Shown here in pieces: positions 10,326-20,472 of a stretch of 64,000 nt of DNA (within the stretch, counting starts at the first letter, position 1; each line of letters begins with the position of its first letter). The DNA comes from Bacteroidales bacterium (lineage in GTDB: Bacteria; Bacteroidota; Bacteroidia; Bacteroidales; Bacteroidaceae). The stretch spans positions 1 through 64,000 of the forward strand of contig JAQXZK010000069.1 of assembly GCA_029227175.1 (NCBI GenBank). The letters are read 5' to 3'. Position numbers and translations under genes: made by a program. The notes under the pieces were generated by a model that had not been told where the DNA came from, searched no databases, and was given only the letters and a program-made list of their open reading frames with translations.

Positions 10326-11837
10326 TTAGTCTTTCAACATTTCCTTGCCCTTATTCTTGGACAGCCACACAAAGAAGAGAACGGTCACCAAAAGGGTAGC
10401 AATGGCACTGATAATATAACCTAAAGTAACATCCATGCCTAAAGAGATTCTGCTGATAAGGAAGAAAGAGCAGCAAACCATCGTCATGAAAATAGCCGGT
10501 ATCAACGTAATCAGATACTGGCGCTTCCGCATAGCCAGATAGACCGTATAGGTCCAGAGGCAGCAGACAGCCAAAGTCTGGTTGGCCCAGCCGAAGTATT
10601 TCCAAATGACATTGAAACTATCAGGATTGTCAATCTGCCACACGAGCAATCCTATCGTAACCAGGAAAATAGGGATACATATCAACAAACGGTTAGGAAT
10701 AGGTTTCTGACTGACCTTAAAGTAGTCGGCAATAATGAGACGGGCAGAACGCAGTGCGGTATCACCACTGGTAATCGGTGCGGCAATCACACCGAAGACG
10801 GCAAGTATGCCACCGATAAGGCCAAGCCATCCGTTGCAAGCATACATGACTACCTTAGGAGCAGAGAAATACTGGGTTACTTTCAGTCCGCTTTGCGTGT
10901 ACTGCTCGATGATGTCGGGGGAACAAACAGTACGCCATCCTTCGTCAAAGAAGAACCAAGAGGAGATAGTAGCCCACACCAGTGCAACAAGTCCTTCCGT
11001 AATCATACTACCGAAAAAAATCTGACGCCCCTGCTTCTCGTGTCTCACGCAACGGGCCATCAGCGGACTCTGTGTAGCGTGGAAGCCGCTCAACGCTCCG
11101 CAGGCAATCGTGATGAACAGTGCCGGGAAGATGGGTTCATTATTGATGCCCAAGCGAGCAGCACCCATGTCGCCTAAGCCATCCCAGATTTCAGGCAACG
11201 CAGGACGGTAGATGAAGAGCATGACCATCAATGCCACTGCCATGAAAAGCAGAGAGAAGGCGAAGAGCGGATATATCTTTCCGATAATCTTGTCAACCGG
11301 CATCATGGTAGCAATGACGTAATAGACGAAGATGATGCTTATCCATATCAGGAGGTTCTTCATGGCAGAACCCGCCGGCATCATTTCCTGCAAAAGGGTT
11401 GCAGGAGTCAGCACAAACACCGCACCAACCAGGATGAGCAGCACGACAGAAAAGACCATCATAACCTTGCGCATGGAATCGCCCAGATAAGTGCCTACGA
11501 TATTCGGCACACTGACACCACCCTGACGCATGCTTATCATGCCTGTCAGATAGTCATGAACAGCACCGGCAAAGATGCAACCAAAGACAATCCAGAGATA
11601 AGCCGACGGGCCGAACCACATACCCATGATAGAACCAAAGATCGGTCCGGTACCGGCGATATTCAAGAACTGAATCATGAACACCTTCCACTTGGGCAGG
11701 ACAATGAAGTCCACCCCATCCGCATTCTTGACAGCCGGGCAGACACGGTCGTCCGGTGCAAAGATTCTCTCAACGATGCGTCCATAAACAAAATATCCCA
11801 CGACGAGCAGGAGGAAAGAAAGTACGAATGAAATCAT
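10326..11837 (-). CDS. cstA: Carbon starvation protein CstA (peptide/pyruvate transporter family)
   Basis: 503 aa polytopic; GTGPIFGSIMGMWFGPSAYLWIVFGCIFAGAVHDY, CGALSGFHATQSPLMARC. Confidence 0.95.
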   Translation of the reverse strand: MISFVLSFLLLVVGYFVYGRIVERIFAPDDRVCPAVKNADGVDFIVLPKWKVFMIQFLNIAGTGPIFGSIMGMWFGPSAYLWIVFGCIFAGAVHDYLTGMISMRQGGVSVPNIVGTYLGDSMRKVMMVFSVVLLILVGAVFVLTPATLLQEMMPAGSAMKNLLIWISIIFVYYVIATMMPVDKIIGKIYPLFAFSLLFMAVALMVMLFIYRPALPEIWDGLGDMGAARLGINNEPIFPALFITIACGALSGFHATQSPLMARCVRHEKQGRQIFFGSMITEGLVALVWATISSWFFFDEGWRTVCSPDIIEQYTQSGLKVTQYFSAPKVVMYACNGWLGLIGGILAVFGVIAAPITSGDTALRSARLIIADYFKVSQKPIPNRLLICIPIFLVTIGLLVWQIDNPDSFNVIWKYFGWANQTLAVCCLWTYTVYLAMRKRQYLITLIPAIFMTMVCCSFFLISRISLGMDVTLGYIISAIATLLVTVLFFVWLSKNKGKEMLKD

Positions 11838-11998
11838 AGTATAGTCAAAACTTTTTGTTTTTCATATTCCTGACATCTCCATCAAGCAACGAGCGAAGAG
11901 ATGTCACTTAGGCTTAACCCAAATCATTAGATTTTGGTTTAACGACTTGCAAATTTAAGTCTTTTCAAACAAAATTCTATTAAAAGGTAGTTTTTTTA

Positions 11999-12006
11999 TA
12001 TTTTTG
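11999..12006 (+). promoter_or_regulatory. -7 promoter element (TATTTTTG) for the GHL10-like gene
   Basis: TAnnTTTG match 10 bp upstream of ATG 12016. Confidence 0.55.
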
Positions 12007-12015
12007 CAGTGCATT

Positions 12016-13503
12016 ATGAGAAACGTTATCCCCTTTCTAATCGCTATCTTCCTGCTGGTCGGTCAAACGAATCTCCGGGCACAGCATTTCTTCTACGAAC
12101 AAACCTATCCGTTACCTAAATATGAGGTTCGCGCCACGTGGATTACCTCTGTATACGGTCTGGACTGGCCCAAGACACGCGCCACGACCCCACAGGGCAT
12201 CCGCCGGCAGAAAGAAGAACTGACTGCCATCCTGGACCGGCTGAAAGAAGCAAACTTCAACACGGTGCTATTCCAGACACGTACACGCGGTGACGTCCTG
12301 TTCCGCTCGGACATCGAGCCCATGAATAGCATCCTTACCGGCACCACAGGCAAAGACCCAGGCTATGACCCATTGGCATTTGCCATTGAGGAGTGTCACA
12401 AGCGCGGCATGGAATGCCATGCCTGGATGGTAACTATTCCCTTAGGGAGCAAAAAACACCAACAATCGCTGGGCAAACTGTCACTGACCAAGAAGAAACC
12501 CGCGATCTGTGTGCCTTACCGGACAGAGTACTTTCTCAATCCCGGGCATCCAGAAACCAAGCAATATCTCTTCAGCCTGGTTAGGGAGGTCGTAACCAAA
12601 TACGACGTGGACGGGGTTCACTTTGACTACCTGCGCTATCCCGAACATGCCAGGAAGTTTGCCGATCAGGCTACATTCAATAAATACGGCAAAGGGCGCA
12701 CTCTTGAGCAATGGCGCAAGGATAATCTGACGGAAATCTTGCGCTACCTTTATACAGAAGTCAAGAAAATCAAGCCCTGGGTGAAAGTAAGCACAAGTCC
12801 GATAGGCAAATATCGTGACACAAGCCGATACAGTAGTAAGGGATTCAATGCCTACGACATCGTTCATCAGGACGTACAGGGATGGCTTGCCGAAGGCATA
12901 CAGGACCAGATTTATCCGATGATGTACTTTCGCGAGAATGCCTTCTTTCCCTTCCTGCTCGACTGGCAGGAACAATCGAACGGACGTCACGTGATACCAG
13001 GATTAGGCATCTACTTCCTGGACCCCAAAGAAGGAAACTGGAAGATTAACGAGATTGTACGTCAACTGAACTTCATTCGCGAGAAGAACGTTCCGGGCAT
13101 GGCCCACTACCGCGTTCAGCACGTGCTGAATAACACACAGGGAGTCTACGATCTGCTCCAGAATGCTTTCTACCAGGCTCCGGCCCTACAGCCTGCCATG
13201 ACATGGCTTGACAACACGCCACCGTCAGCACCGAAAAGGCTGAAGGTCAAACATGAGAGTGACGGTTATATCCGGCTTACCTGGGAGGCATCGACCGACA
13301 ATGACAAGCGTAATGCCCCGCGATATGTCATCTATGCTTCTGACACATATCCCGTCGACACCAACGACCCGCGCCATATCGTGGCTCAAGGTGTGACCGG
13401 CACTGAATATGTCTACGTGCCACTCTATCCCTGGCAGACAAAGATGTTCTTTGCCATTACAGCCGTTGACCGTTATGGCAACGAGAGCAACTGTGAGCAA
13501 TGA
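12016..13503 (+). CDS. Family 10-like glycosyl hydrolase (GHL10/DUF187), secreted
   Basis: Signal peptide; EVRATWITSVYGLDWP, NTVLFQTRTRGDVLFRS, VDGVHFDYLRYP; C-terminal Fn3-like segment. Confidence 0.9.
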   Translation: MRNVIPFLIAIFLLVGQTNLRAQHFFYEQTYPLPKYEVRATWITSVYGLDWPKTRATTPQGIRRQKEELTAILDRLKEANFNTVLFQTRTRGDVLFRSDIEPMNSILTGTTGKDPGYDPLAFAIEECHKRGMECHAWMVTIPLGSKKHQQSLGKLSLTKKKPAICVPYRTEYFLNPGHPETKQYLFSLVREVVTKYDVDGVHFDYLRYPEHARKFADQATFNKYGKGRTLEQWRKDNLTEILRYLYTEVKKIKPWVKVSTSPIGKYRDTSRYSSKGFNAYDIVHQDVQGWLAEGIQDQIYPMMYFRENAFFPFLLDWQEQSNGRHVIPGLGIYFLDPKEGNWKINEIVRQLNFIREKNVPGMAHYRVQHVLNNTQGVYDLLQNAFYQAPALQPAMTWLDNTPPSAPKRLKVKHESDGYIRLTWEASTDNDKRNAPRYVIYASDTYPVDTNDPRHIVAQGVTGTEYVYVPLYPWQTKMFFAITAVDRYGNESNCEQ

Positions 13504-13610
13504 CACGACCGGGGGACTGTTGACCGACCGTCAAGGCACGAAAGAAACAAACCGGTTGTTTTCATCCTCCTCTTCCCATCAAAACTTCACCTTCCGAACA
13601 AGAACCAAAC

Positions 13611-15317
13611 ATGGCAGACAATTTCCTCGAACGTCAGTATGCTGCATATCTGGAGCAGAAAAGCGGCACAGCACACAAGAGACAGAGCATCTCCGTCTTC
13701 CACCAGTTCCACACTGACATCTCGGACATAGACCTCCCCACACGCTTCACCAACCCATTTGACTACCAGCCACACAGGCTCTGCCAACTTGCAGCCGGTG
13801 AGACACAAGCCTACATTGCCTCACAACCGCCCCTGCACAGGGAGCTTGAAGAGGGCAAGATGTTCGGCGTGCTGGTGGTGAAACGCATGGACGGAAAGGT
13901 AGGCTTTCTCAGTGCTTTCTCCGGAACACTGCTGGGACAGATGGTGCTACCCTACTTTGTTCCGCCCATCTACGACCAGACACAGTCCAAAGGGTACTTC
14001 CGCCAGGAAGAACATCAGATATCCCTGCTTCACCGGCAATACGTGGAACTGCTCCGCTCCGAGCCCTACCTGCAGGCAAAGGCCGAGTTGGAGAACAAGA
14101 GACGCGAAAGAGACGAGTATCTGCAAGCCATGAGGGAGTCGTTCAGGCAAGCCAAGGAAAAAAGACACCGGTTGCGAGCCGATGGGCAGTTGACACCCGA
14201 AGAGGAAGCATCACTTATGCGGGAGAGCCAGTTCCAAAAGGCCGAAATCAAGAGACAGGAACAGCGTCTTGCAATGGAGACAGGACCCTATGAAGAGGCC
14301 CTCAACCGTCTGGACGAGCAGGCATCACTGTTGCAGAAGGCTTACAACCAACGCTCCATGCAGTTGCAGCAATGGTTGTTCGAGCAATACGAACTGCAAA
14401 ACGCCAAGGGCGAACAAAAACCACTGCTCGAGGTTCACCCGGCAGCACCCTCGGGCACCGGAGACTGTGCGGCACCCAAGTTGTTGCAATATGCCTTCCT
14501 ACATCACATGCAACCTCTCTGCATGGCCGAGTTCTGGTGGGGGAAGGGGAATCACGAACAGGGGCACTATTATCCCTCCTGCCAGGCGAAGTGTAAACCC
14601 CTGCTCCGCTTCATGCTGCAAGGGCTCGAGGTGGATGATCCCTACTCGGCACAGCGCTCACAAATGCTCATCCGAGACCAGGAACTGGAGATTCTTTTTG
14701 AAGACGACTACTTCATTGCCATCAACAAACCGGCAGGCTTGCTCAGCGTACCGGGACACGCCCCGATTGACAATGCGGTAGACCGTCTGAAACGTCAACG
14801 CACGGGCATGGAGGTCTATGCCATCCACCGCTTAGACATGGACACCTCGGGCATACTTCTTTTTGCCAAAGACACCACAACGCTGTCCCTGATGCAGCAG
14901 GCCTTTGAGCAGCGGAAAGTACACAAGCAGTACATTGCCCTTCTTGAAGCAAGGCCTGCACAAGACCAAGGTGTCATCTCTCTGCCACTGGCTCCCAACT
15001 ACGAGGAGCACCCGCTTCAGATGGTAGACCTCACACACGGCCATCAAGCCATTACCCGCTACCGGGTTATAGACGATAACAACAGTAAGTGCGATAGCAA
15101 CAACGGGCCTGTGCGTGTCATCTTCGAACCTCAAACAGGACGCACGCACCAACTTCGCGTACACGCCTCACACCGCTTGGGCCTGCACTGCCCGATATGT
15201 GGTGACACACTTTACGGGAAAACAGACTCCCGACTGTTCCTTCACGCCTCTCGACTGTCATTCGAACATCCCTATACCCGGCAAACCATTACCATTCATT
15301 GCAAAGAGACATTCTAA
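13611..15317 (+). CDS. RluA-family RNA pseudouridine synthase with long N-terminal extension
   Basis: 568 aa; YAIHRLDMDTSGILLFAKD and QTGRTHQLRVHASHRLGL in the C-terminal half; coiled-coil-rich N-terminal half. Confidence 0.92.
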   Translation: MADNFLERQYAAYLEQKSGTAHKRQSISVFHQFHTDISDIDLPTRFTNPFDYQPHRLCQLAAGETQAYIASQPPLHRELEEGKMFGVLVVKRMDGKVGFLSAFSGTLLGQMVLPYFVPPIYDQTQSKGYFRQEEHQISLLHRQYVELLRSEPYLQAKAELENKRRERDEYLQAMRESFRQAKEKRHRLRADGQLTPEEEASLMRESQFQKAEIKRQEQRLAMETGPYEEALNRLDEQASLLQKAYNQRSMQLQQWLFEQYELQNAKGEQKPLLEVHPAAPSGTGDCAAPKLLQYAFLHHMQPLCMAEFWWGKGNHEQGHYYPSCQAKCKPLLRFMLQGLEVDDPYSAQRSQMLIRDQELEILFEDDYFIAINKPAGLLSVPGHAPIDNAVDRLKRQRTGMEVYAIHRLDMDTSGILLFAKDTTTLSLMQQAFEQRKVHKQYIALLEARPAQDQGVISLPLAPNYEEHPLQMVDLTHGHQAITRYRVIDDNNSKCDSNNGPVRVIFEPQTGRTHQLRVHASHRLGLHCPICGDTLYGKTDSRLFLHASRLSFEHPYTRQTITIHCKETF

Positions 15318-15367
15318 CCCACACCGGTCAATAGATTTGGGTTTAACGTACTTATGTTTAGTTATCA

Positions 15368-17452
15368 CTAATTCCCGTGATAATGCAGATACCAGTCGGC
15401 ATCTTCCTTACCTTCCGTCTTCACCCAATTATCAAATTGAGGATATTCCTTGGAGATGCTGACAGTCTCGATGGAAGGGATGAAATTCAAGATAGGCAGT
15501 TTGATGGCAAACGGGTGCTTACCGTCCTTGTCTATATAGAATGCTTCCTGTCCGGAGAACAGCTGTCGAGGATTGGCATATTGTGTCGCGGGATATTTGG
15601 GCAGGTGAATCTCCGTACGGTCTTTCTTGGATGCCTCGTCATACAGGGTAATGATATAAGGGTCCAGATCCGCGTTCAGCGAAGCGTATGGCATGGCTCC
15701 ATCAGCAAATTCACGAGTGACGACAAACGGTTTGTTGCGGTCGCGCTTCACGTGGTCGGTCAGGATGACAGAATTTGTCTCTGTCTCGTCCAGACTCCCT
15801 GCCGGGAGTGTGATTGCTCCGCGCTGACTGCTCGCATAGCGCACCACAAACGCATTGACACGAGTCATTGCCTCTTCCTTCTGCACAGGCACAAAGGTAT
15901 CGACCGCCTTCAGCACATTATTGTCTCCATTGATTGTTATCACAGCGGTGTGCTCCACAATCACGTCGTTCATGTCATAGTCACCACCCCACGACCAGAG
16001 GTCTTCAAAGGCATAGGTATAGGTGGACTTGACCGTTGTATAGGAACCTTCAGACGGGTCAACCGGCGGAAGATCGGGGTCTTGGACAGCCTCCGGAATG
16101 CTACAGGTGACGGTGAAGAGCACGTCCTCGTAACTGCGGTCCGATTCGCTGTCTTCCACACCGTAAACCACGGTACCGTTCTGCTCCAACGCGATGAACT
16201 GCGAGCGGCGGCCCTCATTCCACTCCTTGTTGGAGTAGTAGATGGACTGATCGGCATCCAGGTAAGGCTTGAACACCGAAACATACGAACCGTCTGGCGA
16301 AAGGATTCCACTGTTTATCCACTCCCAGTATTTTTTGTTACCACCGTGAGAACCGTTGTGGCTATTGTTCGGTTTCTTGATTCTTTCTTCGTCGATGGTA
16401 CAGCCGTTGCTGATGACGAAGTAACCAATGGTGTAGCCGGCCGGGAAGTGAGGAGAAACCTCACCGGTCCGCTCGTCAACATAGAGCAACTGTATCTTCC
16501 GGTTAGCGCTCATCGGAGCCTGGGATGCCGGATAAGGTCCTCCTGCCCCGAACGGGTAATTGGCCGCTACAGAGGCATTGGGAATGATGATGTATTTCTT
16601 TAACGAGGCCGGAGAAGCCGGAGCCTGACCCGTCTTGTAGAAATAATAGCCCACTATGTCCTGCCGCCAGGTAGATTCGTTCATGAACGTGAACCACACG
16701 TCTACCGCGTCCACGGTTACAACCTCCTGCCGGTCATTTCTGTAAGCCTCGGCAATGGTCGTGTTGATATGCTCCGTATCGACACAATACTTGCTGTTAT
16801 CCAACTGGGAGGGTTTTGACTCTCTACCGTTCCACAGCGTGTGCTGCACGTCGCGAATAAGCCGCTCAGAGATGCCACCCGCTGACACAATGCCGTTCAT
16901 ATCCTCAATGGCACCAAAGCCTTTCTCCGCCCAATCGACCACAGCATAAAAACCCTTGCCCGCATCGACGGTTTTCACCCGGAGATTTTCGACAGCACGC
17001 GTAATGGCCTTTGTCGAAGGCTGGGTGGGCTCAGACTTGTAAGTCAAGGCATTATCCGTCACGGCTGCTGCCGTGAGCTGTGGCGCACCATACGTCGGAC
17101 TATAGATGAAGAGGTGGTCGGTATAGCCGGGCACCAGAATCCGGGTTCTCAAGCGGCCATACTCGTCGGCAAAGAATTTGTGAATCGGCTCGCCCACCGG
17201 AATCATCTCTCCTTCTTCATTGAAGTTGATGGGATTGTCGACATAAAGTGCAAGCAGGGCTCCGGCCGATGCCGTCCCATAGTCTATATCAACGCTGATT
17301 TCCTTCTCTGTGACGAAGTCGAAGAATTTGTTTTCCCATTCTTCCACCATACCTGGATTATACTTTGCCTCCATGCATGATGTCAGCATGCAACATGACA
17401 ACAGGGTCAAAGCCGGAACAACGACCGAACAAATTCTCTTAATTGTTTTCAT
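15368..17452 (-). CDS. LruC domain-containing lipoprotein
   Basis: Lipobox LLSCCMLTSC; YTYAFEDLWSWGGDYDMNDVIVEH (LruC/DUF4842 signature); start at MKTIKRIC. Confidence 0.85.
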   Translation of the reverse strand: MKTIKRICSVVVPALTLLSCCMLTSCMEAKYNPGMVEEWENKFFDFVTEKEISVDIDYGTASAGALLALYVDNPINFNEEGEMIPVGEPIHKFFADEYGRLRTRILVPGYTDHLFIYSPTYGAPQLTAAAVTDNALTYKSEPTQPSTKAITRAVENLRVKTVDAGKGFYAVVDWAEKGFGAIEDMNGIVSAGGISERLIRDVQHTLWNGRESKPSQLDNSKYCVDTEHINTTIAEAYRNDRQEVVTVDAVDVWFTFMNESTWRQDIVGYYFYKTGQAPASPASLKKYIIIPNASVAANYPFGAGGPYPASQAPMSANRKIQLLYVDERTGEVSPHFPAGYTIGYFVISNGCTIDEERIKKPNNSHNGSHGGNKKYWEWINSGILSPDGSYVSVFKPYLDADQSIYYSNKEWNEGRRSQFIALEQNGTVVYGVEDSESDRSYEDVLFTVTCSIPEAVQDPDLPPVDPSEGSYTTVKSTYTYAFEDLWSWGGDYDMNDVIVEHTAVITINGDNNVLKAVDTFVPVQKEEAMTRVNAFVVRYASSQRGAITLPAGSLDETETNSVILTDHVKRDRNKPFVVTREFADGAMPYASLNADLDPYIITLYDEASKKDRTEIHLPKYPATQYANPRQLFSGQEAFYIDKDGKHPFAIKLPILNFIPSIETVSISKEYPQFDNWVKTEGKEDADWYLHYHGN

Positions 17453-17639
17453 TGTATCTTTATTCTTTATGTTTCTGAACGACAAAGTTATAAAGATTAA
17501 ACAATAACCCGTTAAAATGTTCAAGAAAAATCTCATCGCACCTCCAAACGAAGACACTCCAGACTCTTTGCACACGCTATTTCTTGAAATAATGTTAAAT
17601 GTTTAATACTTTGCATTGCATAGTACTATTAAGTTTGCA

Positions 17640-17647
17640 TATCTTTG
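17640..17647 (+). promoter_or_regulatory. -7 promoter element (TATCTTTG) for padR-like gene
   Basis: TAnnTTTG match 36 bp upstream of ATG 17683. Confidence 0.5.
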
Positions 17648-17682
17648 CGGCGAAGAAACAAACAGCTAACACAACAAAAGCC

Positions 17683-18057
17683 ATGACAAATGTAGACAAC
17701 ACCAAATCGCAAATGCGTAAGGGGATGCTCGAATACTGTATCCTGCTTCTCCTGCGTCACAGTCCGTCCTACGCCAATGACATCATCGGCAAACTGAAGC
17801 AAGCCAAGATGATTGTCGTAGAAGGCACGCTTTATCCCCTGCTCAACCGACTGAAGAAGGACGGTTTACTGAAGTACGAATGGCAGGAGAGCACGCAGGG
17901 TCCTCCTCGCAAGTATTATGCACTGACCGAAGACGGGAAGGAAGCCCTTGTCCAGCTTGACGAGAGCTGGAACGAGATGGCTACTACCGTTCACATCCTG
18001 CAGCACAACGAACTGCTGCTCCCTCCAACCGACACTGCTGAAACAAACAACCCCTAA
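17683..18057 (+). CDS. PadR-family transcriptional regulator
   Basis: MRKGMLEYCILLLLRHSPSYANDIIGKLKQAKMIVVEGTLYPLLNRLKKDGLLKYEW. Confidence 0.95.
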   Translation: MTNVDNTKSQMRKGMLEYCILLLLRHSPSYANDIIGKLKQAKMIVVEGTLYPLLNRLKKDGLLKYEWQESTQGPPRKYYALTEDGKEALVQLDESWNEMATTVHILQHNELLLPPTDTAETNNP

Positions 18058-18070
18058 ACACAACACAGTC

Positions 18071-19801
18071 ATGAAAAAAAATATTTCAATCAACTTCTTT
18101 GGCACGATATACGCCATTGACGAAGACGCATACAAGCTTCTCGAAGACTACATCGCAAACATGAAGCTTTATTTCTCGCACGAGGAAGGCGGAGAAGAAA
18201 TCGCCGACGACATCGAACACCGCGTGGCCGAATTGCTTTGGGAATACAAGGAGCAAGGCATGTCGGCTGTAGACATTGACACGGTGAAGGAGATTATCGA
18301 GAAGATTGGCAATCCGGCCGACATAGATGACGAAGGAAGCAGCAAGCACACCACAACTGCAACAGACAACGCCTCTGACACACCTGACGAAGAGGAAGAA
18401 AATAGAAAGAGAGAACAAGAGGACGAAAAGAAGAGCGAACAGAACGGTCTCAACACACTTGTCGACAAGATTAACGATCTGTTTGCCAAATTACGTCAGA
18501 ACATGGAAGGCCGTCATCTCTATCGTGACACAAAGAACAAGATGCTGGGCGGTGTATGTGCCGGCTTGGCCGAATATTTCAACCTGTGCGACGTGGTCTT
18601 CTGGCGATTGGGCTTCATCCTGCTGGTCTTGTGCATCCCCATTGACTTCGACCACAAGTTCAGTCTATCCATTCCCGTGCTTTATCTCTTGCTGTGGCTG
18701 GTCCTGCCCGAGGCCAAGACCCCCGAAGACAGACTGCGCATGAGGGGCGTAAAGGTCACGCCTGAAAACCTGGCCGAACAAATCATCCGCGACTCGTCCG
18801 ACAGTCAGAAGCCGTCGAAAGCTTCCGCTCGTACTCCCTTCCTTTCGGGTTGTCTCTCGGTACTTTTCTTCCTGGCCATCGGCTGTCTCATGATCCCGCT
18901 CTTCGGATTCTTCTTTCTGGCCCTTATCTTTACTATCTGTCTGTTCCTCTTCACTTTCGAATTGTTTGACACCAGTGTACTGTTCTCTCCCACTAAGCTT
19001 ACACAATTCAACGACGCACTCGAAGCTATAGGTGCACTGCCCTGGCTGGCCGGCATTTCGGGCATCCTGATTTTCGGTATTCTCATCTACAGCGCCATCC
19101 GAGTCCTGAGACGTCAGAGTGAACCGATGGCCAAAAGCACCAAAACAACCCTGCTCTTCACTTGGTTCATCGCCTTAGCCTTCTTCATCGTGTCGTTCAC
19201 ACTTATCTGCATCAGAATGAACGCACTGGACGACATCCGTCGCACCGAGCTCAGCACACGAAACAACATCACACTCAATGACCCCAGACAATGGGCACGA
19301 GTGGACAATTTAGGATGGAGCGTCAAGGAATTGAAGAATATCAGGAACTACATCATCGAGGAACGCGGTGGACTGGGCGACATGCCTAACTATGCCTTCA
19401 TCCTCCGAAGAATGGACTTCAACCAGTCTGTGTCGTTCCTGCTGACCAAGGAAACCACCCTTGAGGAAGGCAAATACATACTTGAAAGCATCCTGACAGA
19501 GGAAGGCGAAGGGGCTGTAATCACGGCCACGGTCGACTCGCTCTGCCTCACCACGCTCAACCCCAATGAAGGAGAAGCTATCAAGACCCTGAATCTGGAC
19601 GAAGCACGCCAATACCCCATCCTGCAACAGGTTGACAGTCTTGGCTGGAGCCGTTTGCAGAAAGAAGACAGAGCCTGGAAGCACGTGACAAGTAAGCCGT
19701 TCCATCACAAGGGTGGCCCCATCACCCTCAACATCCTTGCCAACGAGTGTTTCATCAACAGATTGGCGGTACGCCACATCAAGATACTCAAAGTAGAATG
19801 A
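18071..19801 (+). CDS. PspC domain-containing membrane protein
   Basis: PspC motif LYRDTKNKMLGGVCAGLAEYFNLCDVVFWRLGF; start at MKKNISINFFGTIYAID; padR-pspC operon arrangement. Confidence 0.92.
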   Translation: MKKNISINFFGTIYAIDEDAYKLLEDYIANMKLYFSHEEGGEEIADDIEHRVAELLWEYKEQGMSAVDIDTVKEIIEKIGNPADIDDEGSSKHTTTATDNASDTPDEEEENRKREQEDEKKSEQNGLNTLVDKINDLFAKLRQNMEGRHLYRDTKNKMLGGVCAGLAEYFNLCDVVFWRLGFILLVLCIPIDFDHKFSLSIPVLYLLLWLVLPEAKTPEDRLRMRGVKVTPENLAEQIIRDSSDSQKPSKASARTPFLSGCLSVLFFLAIGCLMIPLFGFFFLALIFTICLFLFTFELFDTSVLFSPTKLTQFNDALEAIGALPWLAGISGILIFGILIYSAIRVLRRQSEPMAKSTKTTLLFTWFIALAFFIVSFTLICIRMNALDDIRRTELSTRNNITLNDPRQWARVDNLGWSVKELKNIRNYIIEERGGLGDMPNYAFILRRMDFNQSVSFLLTKETTLEEGKYILESILTEEGEGAVITATVDSLCLTTLNPNEGEAIKTLNLDEARQYPILQQVDSLGWSRLQKEDRAWKHVTSKPFHHKGGPITLNILANECFINRLAVRHIKILKVE

Positions 19802-19880
19802 CGGGGTATCCTGCTTCATCGAACACTTGATAATCCTTTCATAATTTTTTTCTATAAGTTTCCGATTTCAGTTTTTTCAT

Positions 19881-19921
19881 GAGGCCGTATCGTTATTGCA
19901 AACGATGCGGCCTCCTTCTTT
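19881..19921 (+). terminator. Intrinsic terminator of the padR-pspC operon
   Basis: GAGGCCGtATCGTT-attgc-AACGATgCGGCCTC followed by CTTCTTT. Confidence 0.8.
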
Positions 19922-20007
19922 AACACGCACTATATATTAAGGTACGCGCGAGACCTGACAGCAAATCGAGGCATGGGGCGATAACCTCCACCGTAAGATG
20001 AAGGGAC

Positions 20008-20405
20008 TTTGCCGGCCCAGCAAAGTGAGGGGTACAGTCATACCCCGGGTTTTGCCAGTGTGGCAAAGTGAACGAATGGATGTATCGGCGACTTTGTCAA
20101 TGTGGCAAAGTGAACGAATGAGTGTCTCGGAGGCTTTGTCAGCGTGACAAAGTGTGTAAAATACGGTATTTTGGGGTTTGCCGACTTGACAAAGTGGGGG
20201 GTGCAGCTTTTTAGAGGCTTTGTCAGGGTGACAAAACGGGGGGTGCAGCCTTTTAGAGGCTTTGTCAGGGTGACAAAATGGGGGGTGCAGCCTTTTTGGA
20301 GGCTTTGCCAGGGTGACAAAGTGGGGGGTGCAGCCTTTTTGGAGGCTTTGCCGGCCTGACAAAGTGCCCGGAGACCTCGTTAAGAGACTTTGCCAACCCG
20401 ACAAG
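20008..20405. repeat. Tandem array A: 10 units at 42-43 bp spacing, each with a TTTGYCR-N3-YGRCAAA hairpin core
   Basis: Cores at 20008, 20051, 20093, 20135, 20177, 20219, 20261, 20304, 20347, 20389 (17 nt each). Confidence 0.9.
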
Positions 20406-20472
20406 ACGTGACAACATAAGAGACGACAGTATTTCCGGCTCACCCAAAGGCCGGGCAGACACGACAAAGGGC

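Noticed and set aside
12004-12015. Upstream TTG start of the GHL10-like gene
   Set aside because: It overlaps the promoter -7 box (11999-12006); ATG 12016 followed by a signal peptide is preferred.
20008-20405. CRISPR-like array
   Set aside because: No constant repeat alternating with unique spacers; linkers resemble each other, cores vary, and no cas genes are present.
19937-20467. ORF of 176 aa (minus) and 71 aa (plus) over array A as protein-coding genes
   Set aside because: Open frames are a by-product of a ~42-bp repeat; 43-bp steps shift the frame and both strands are open; no initiation signals.
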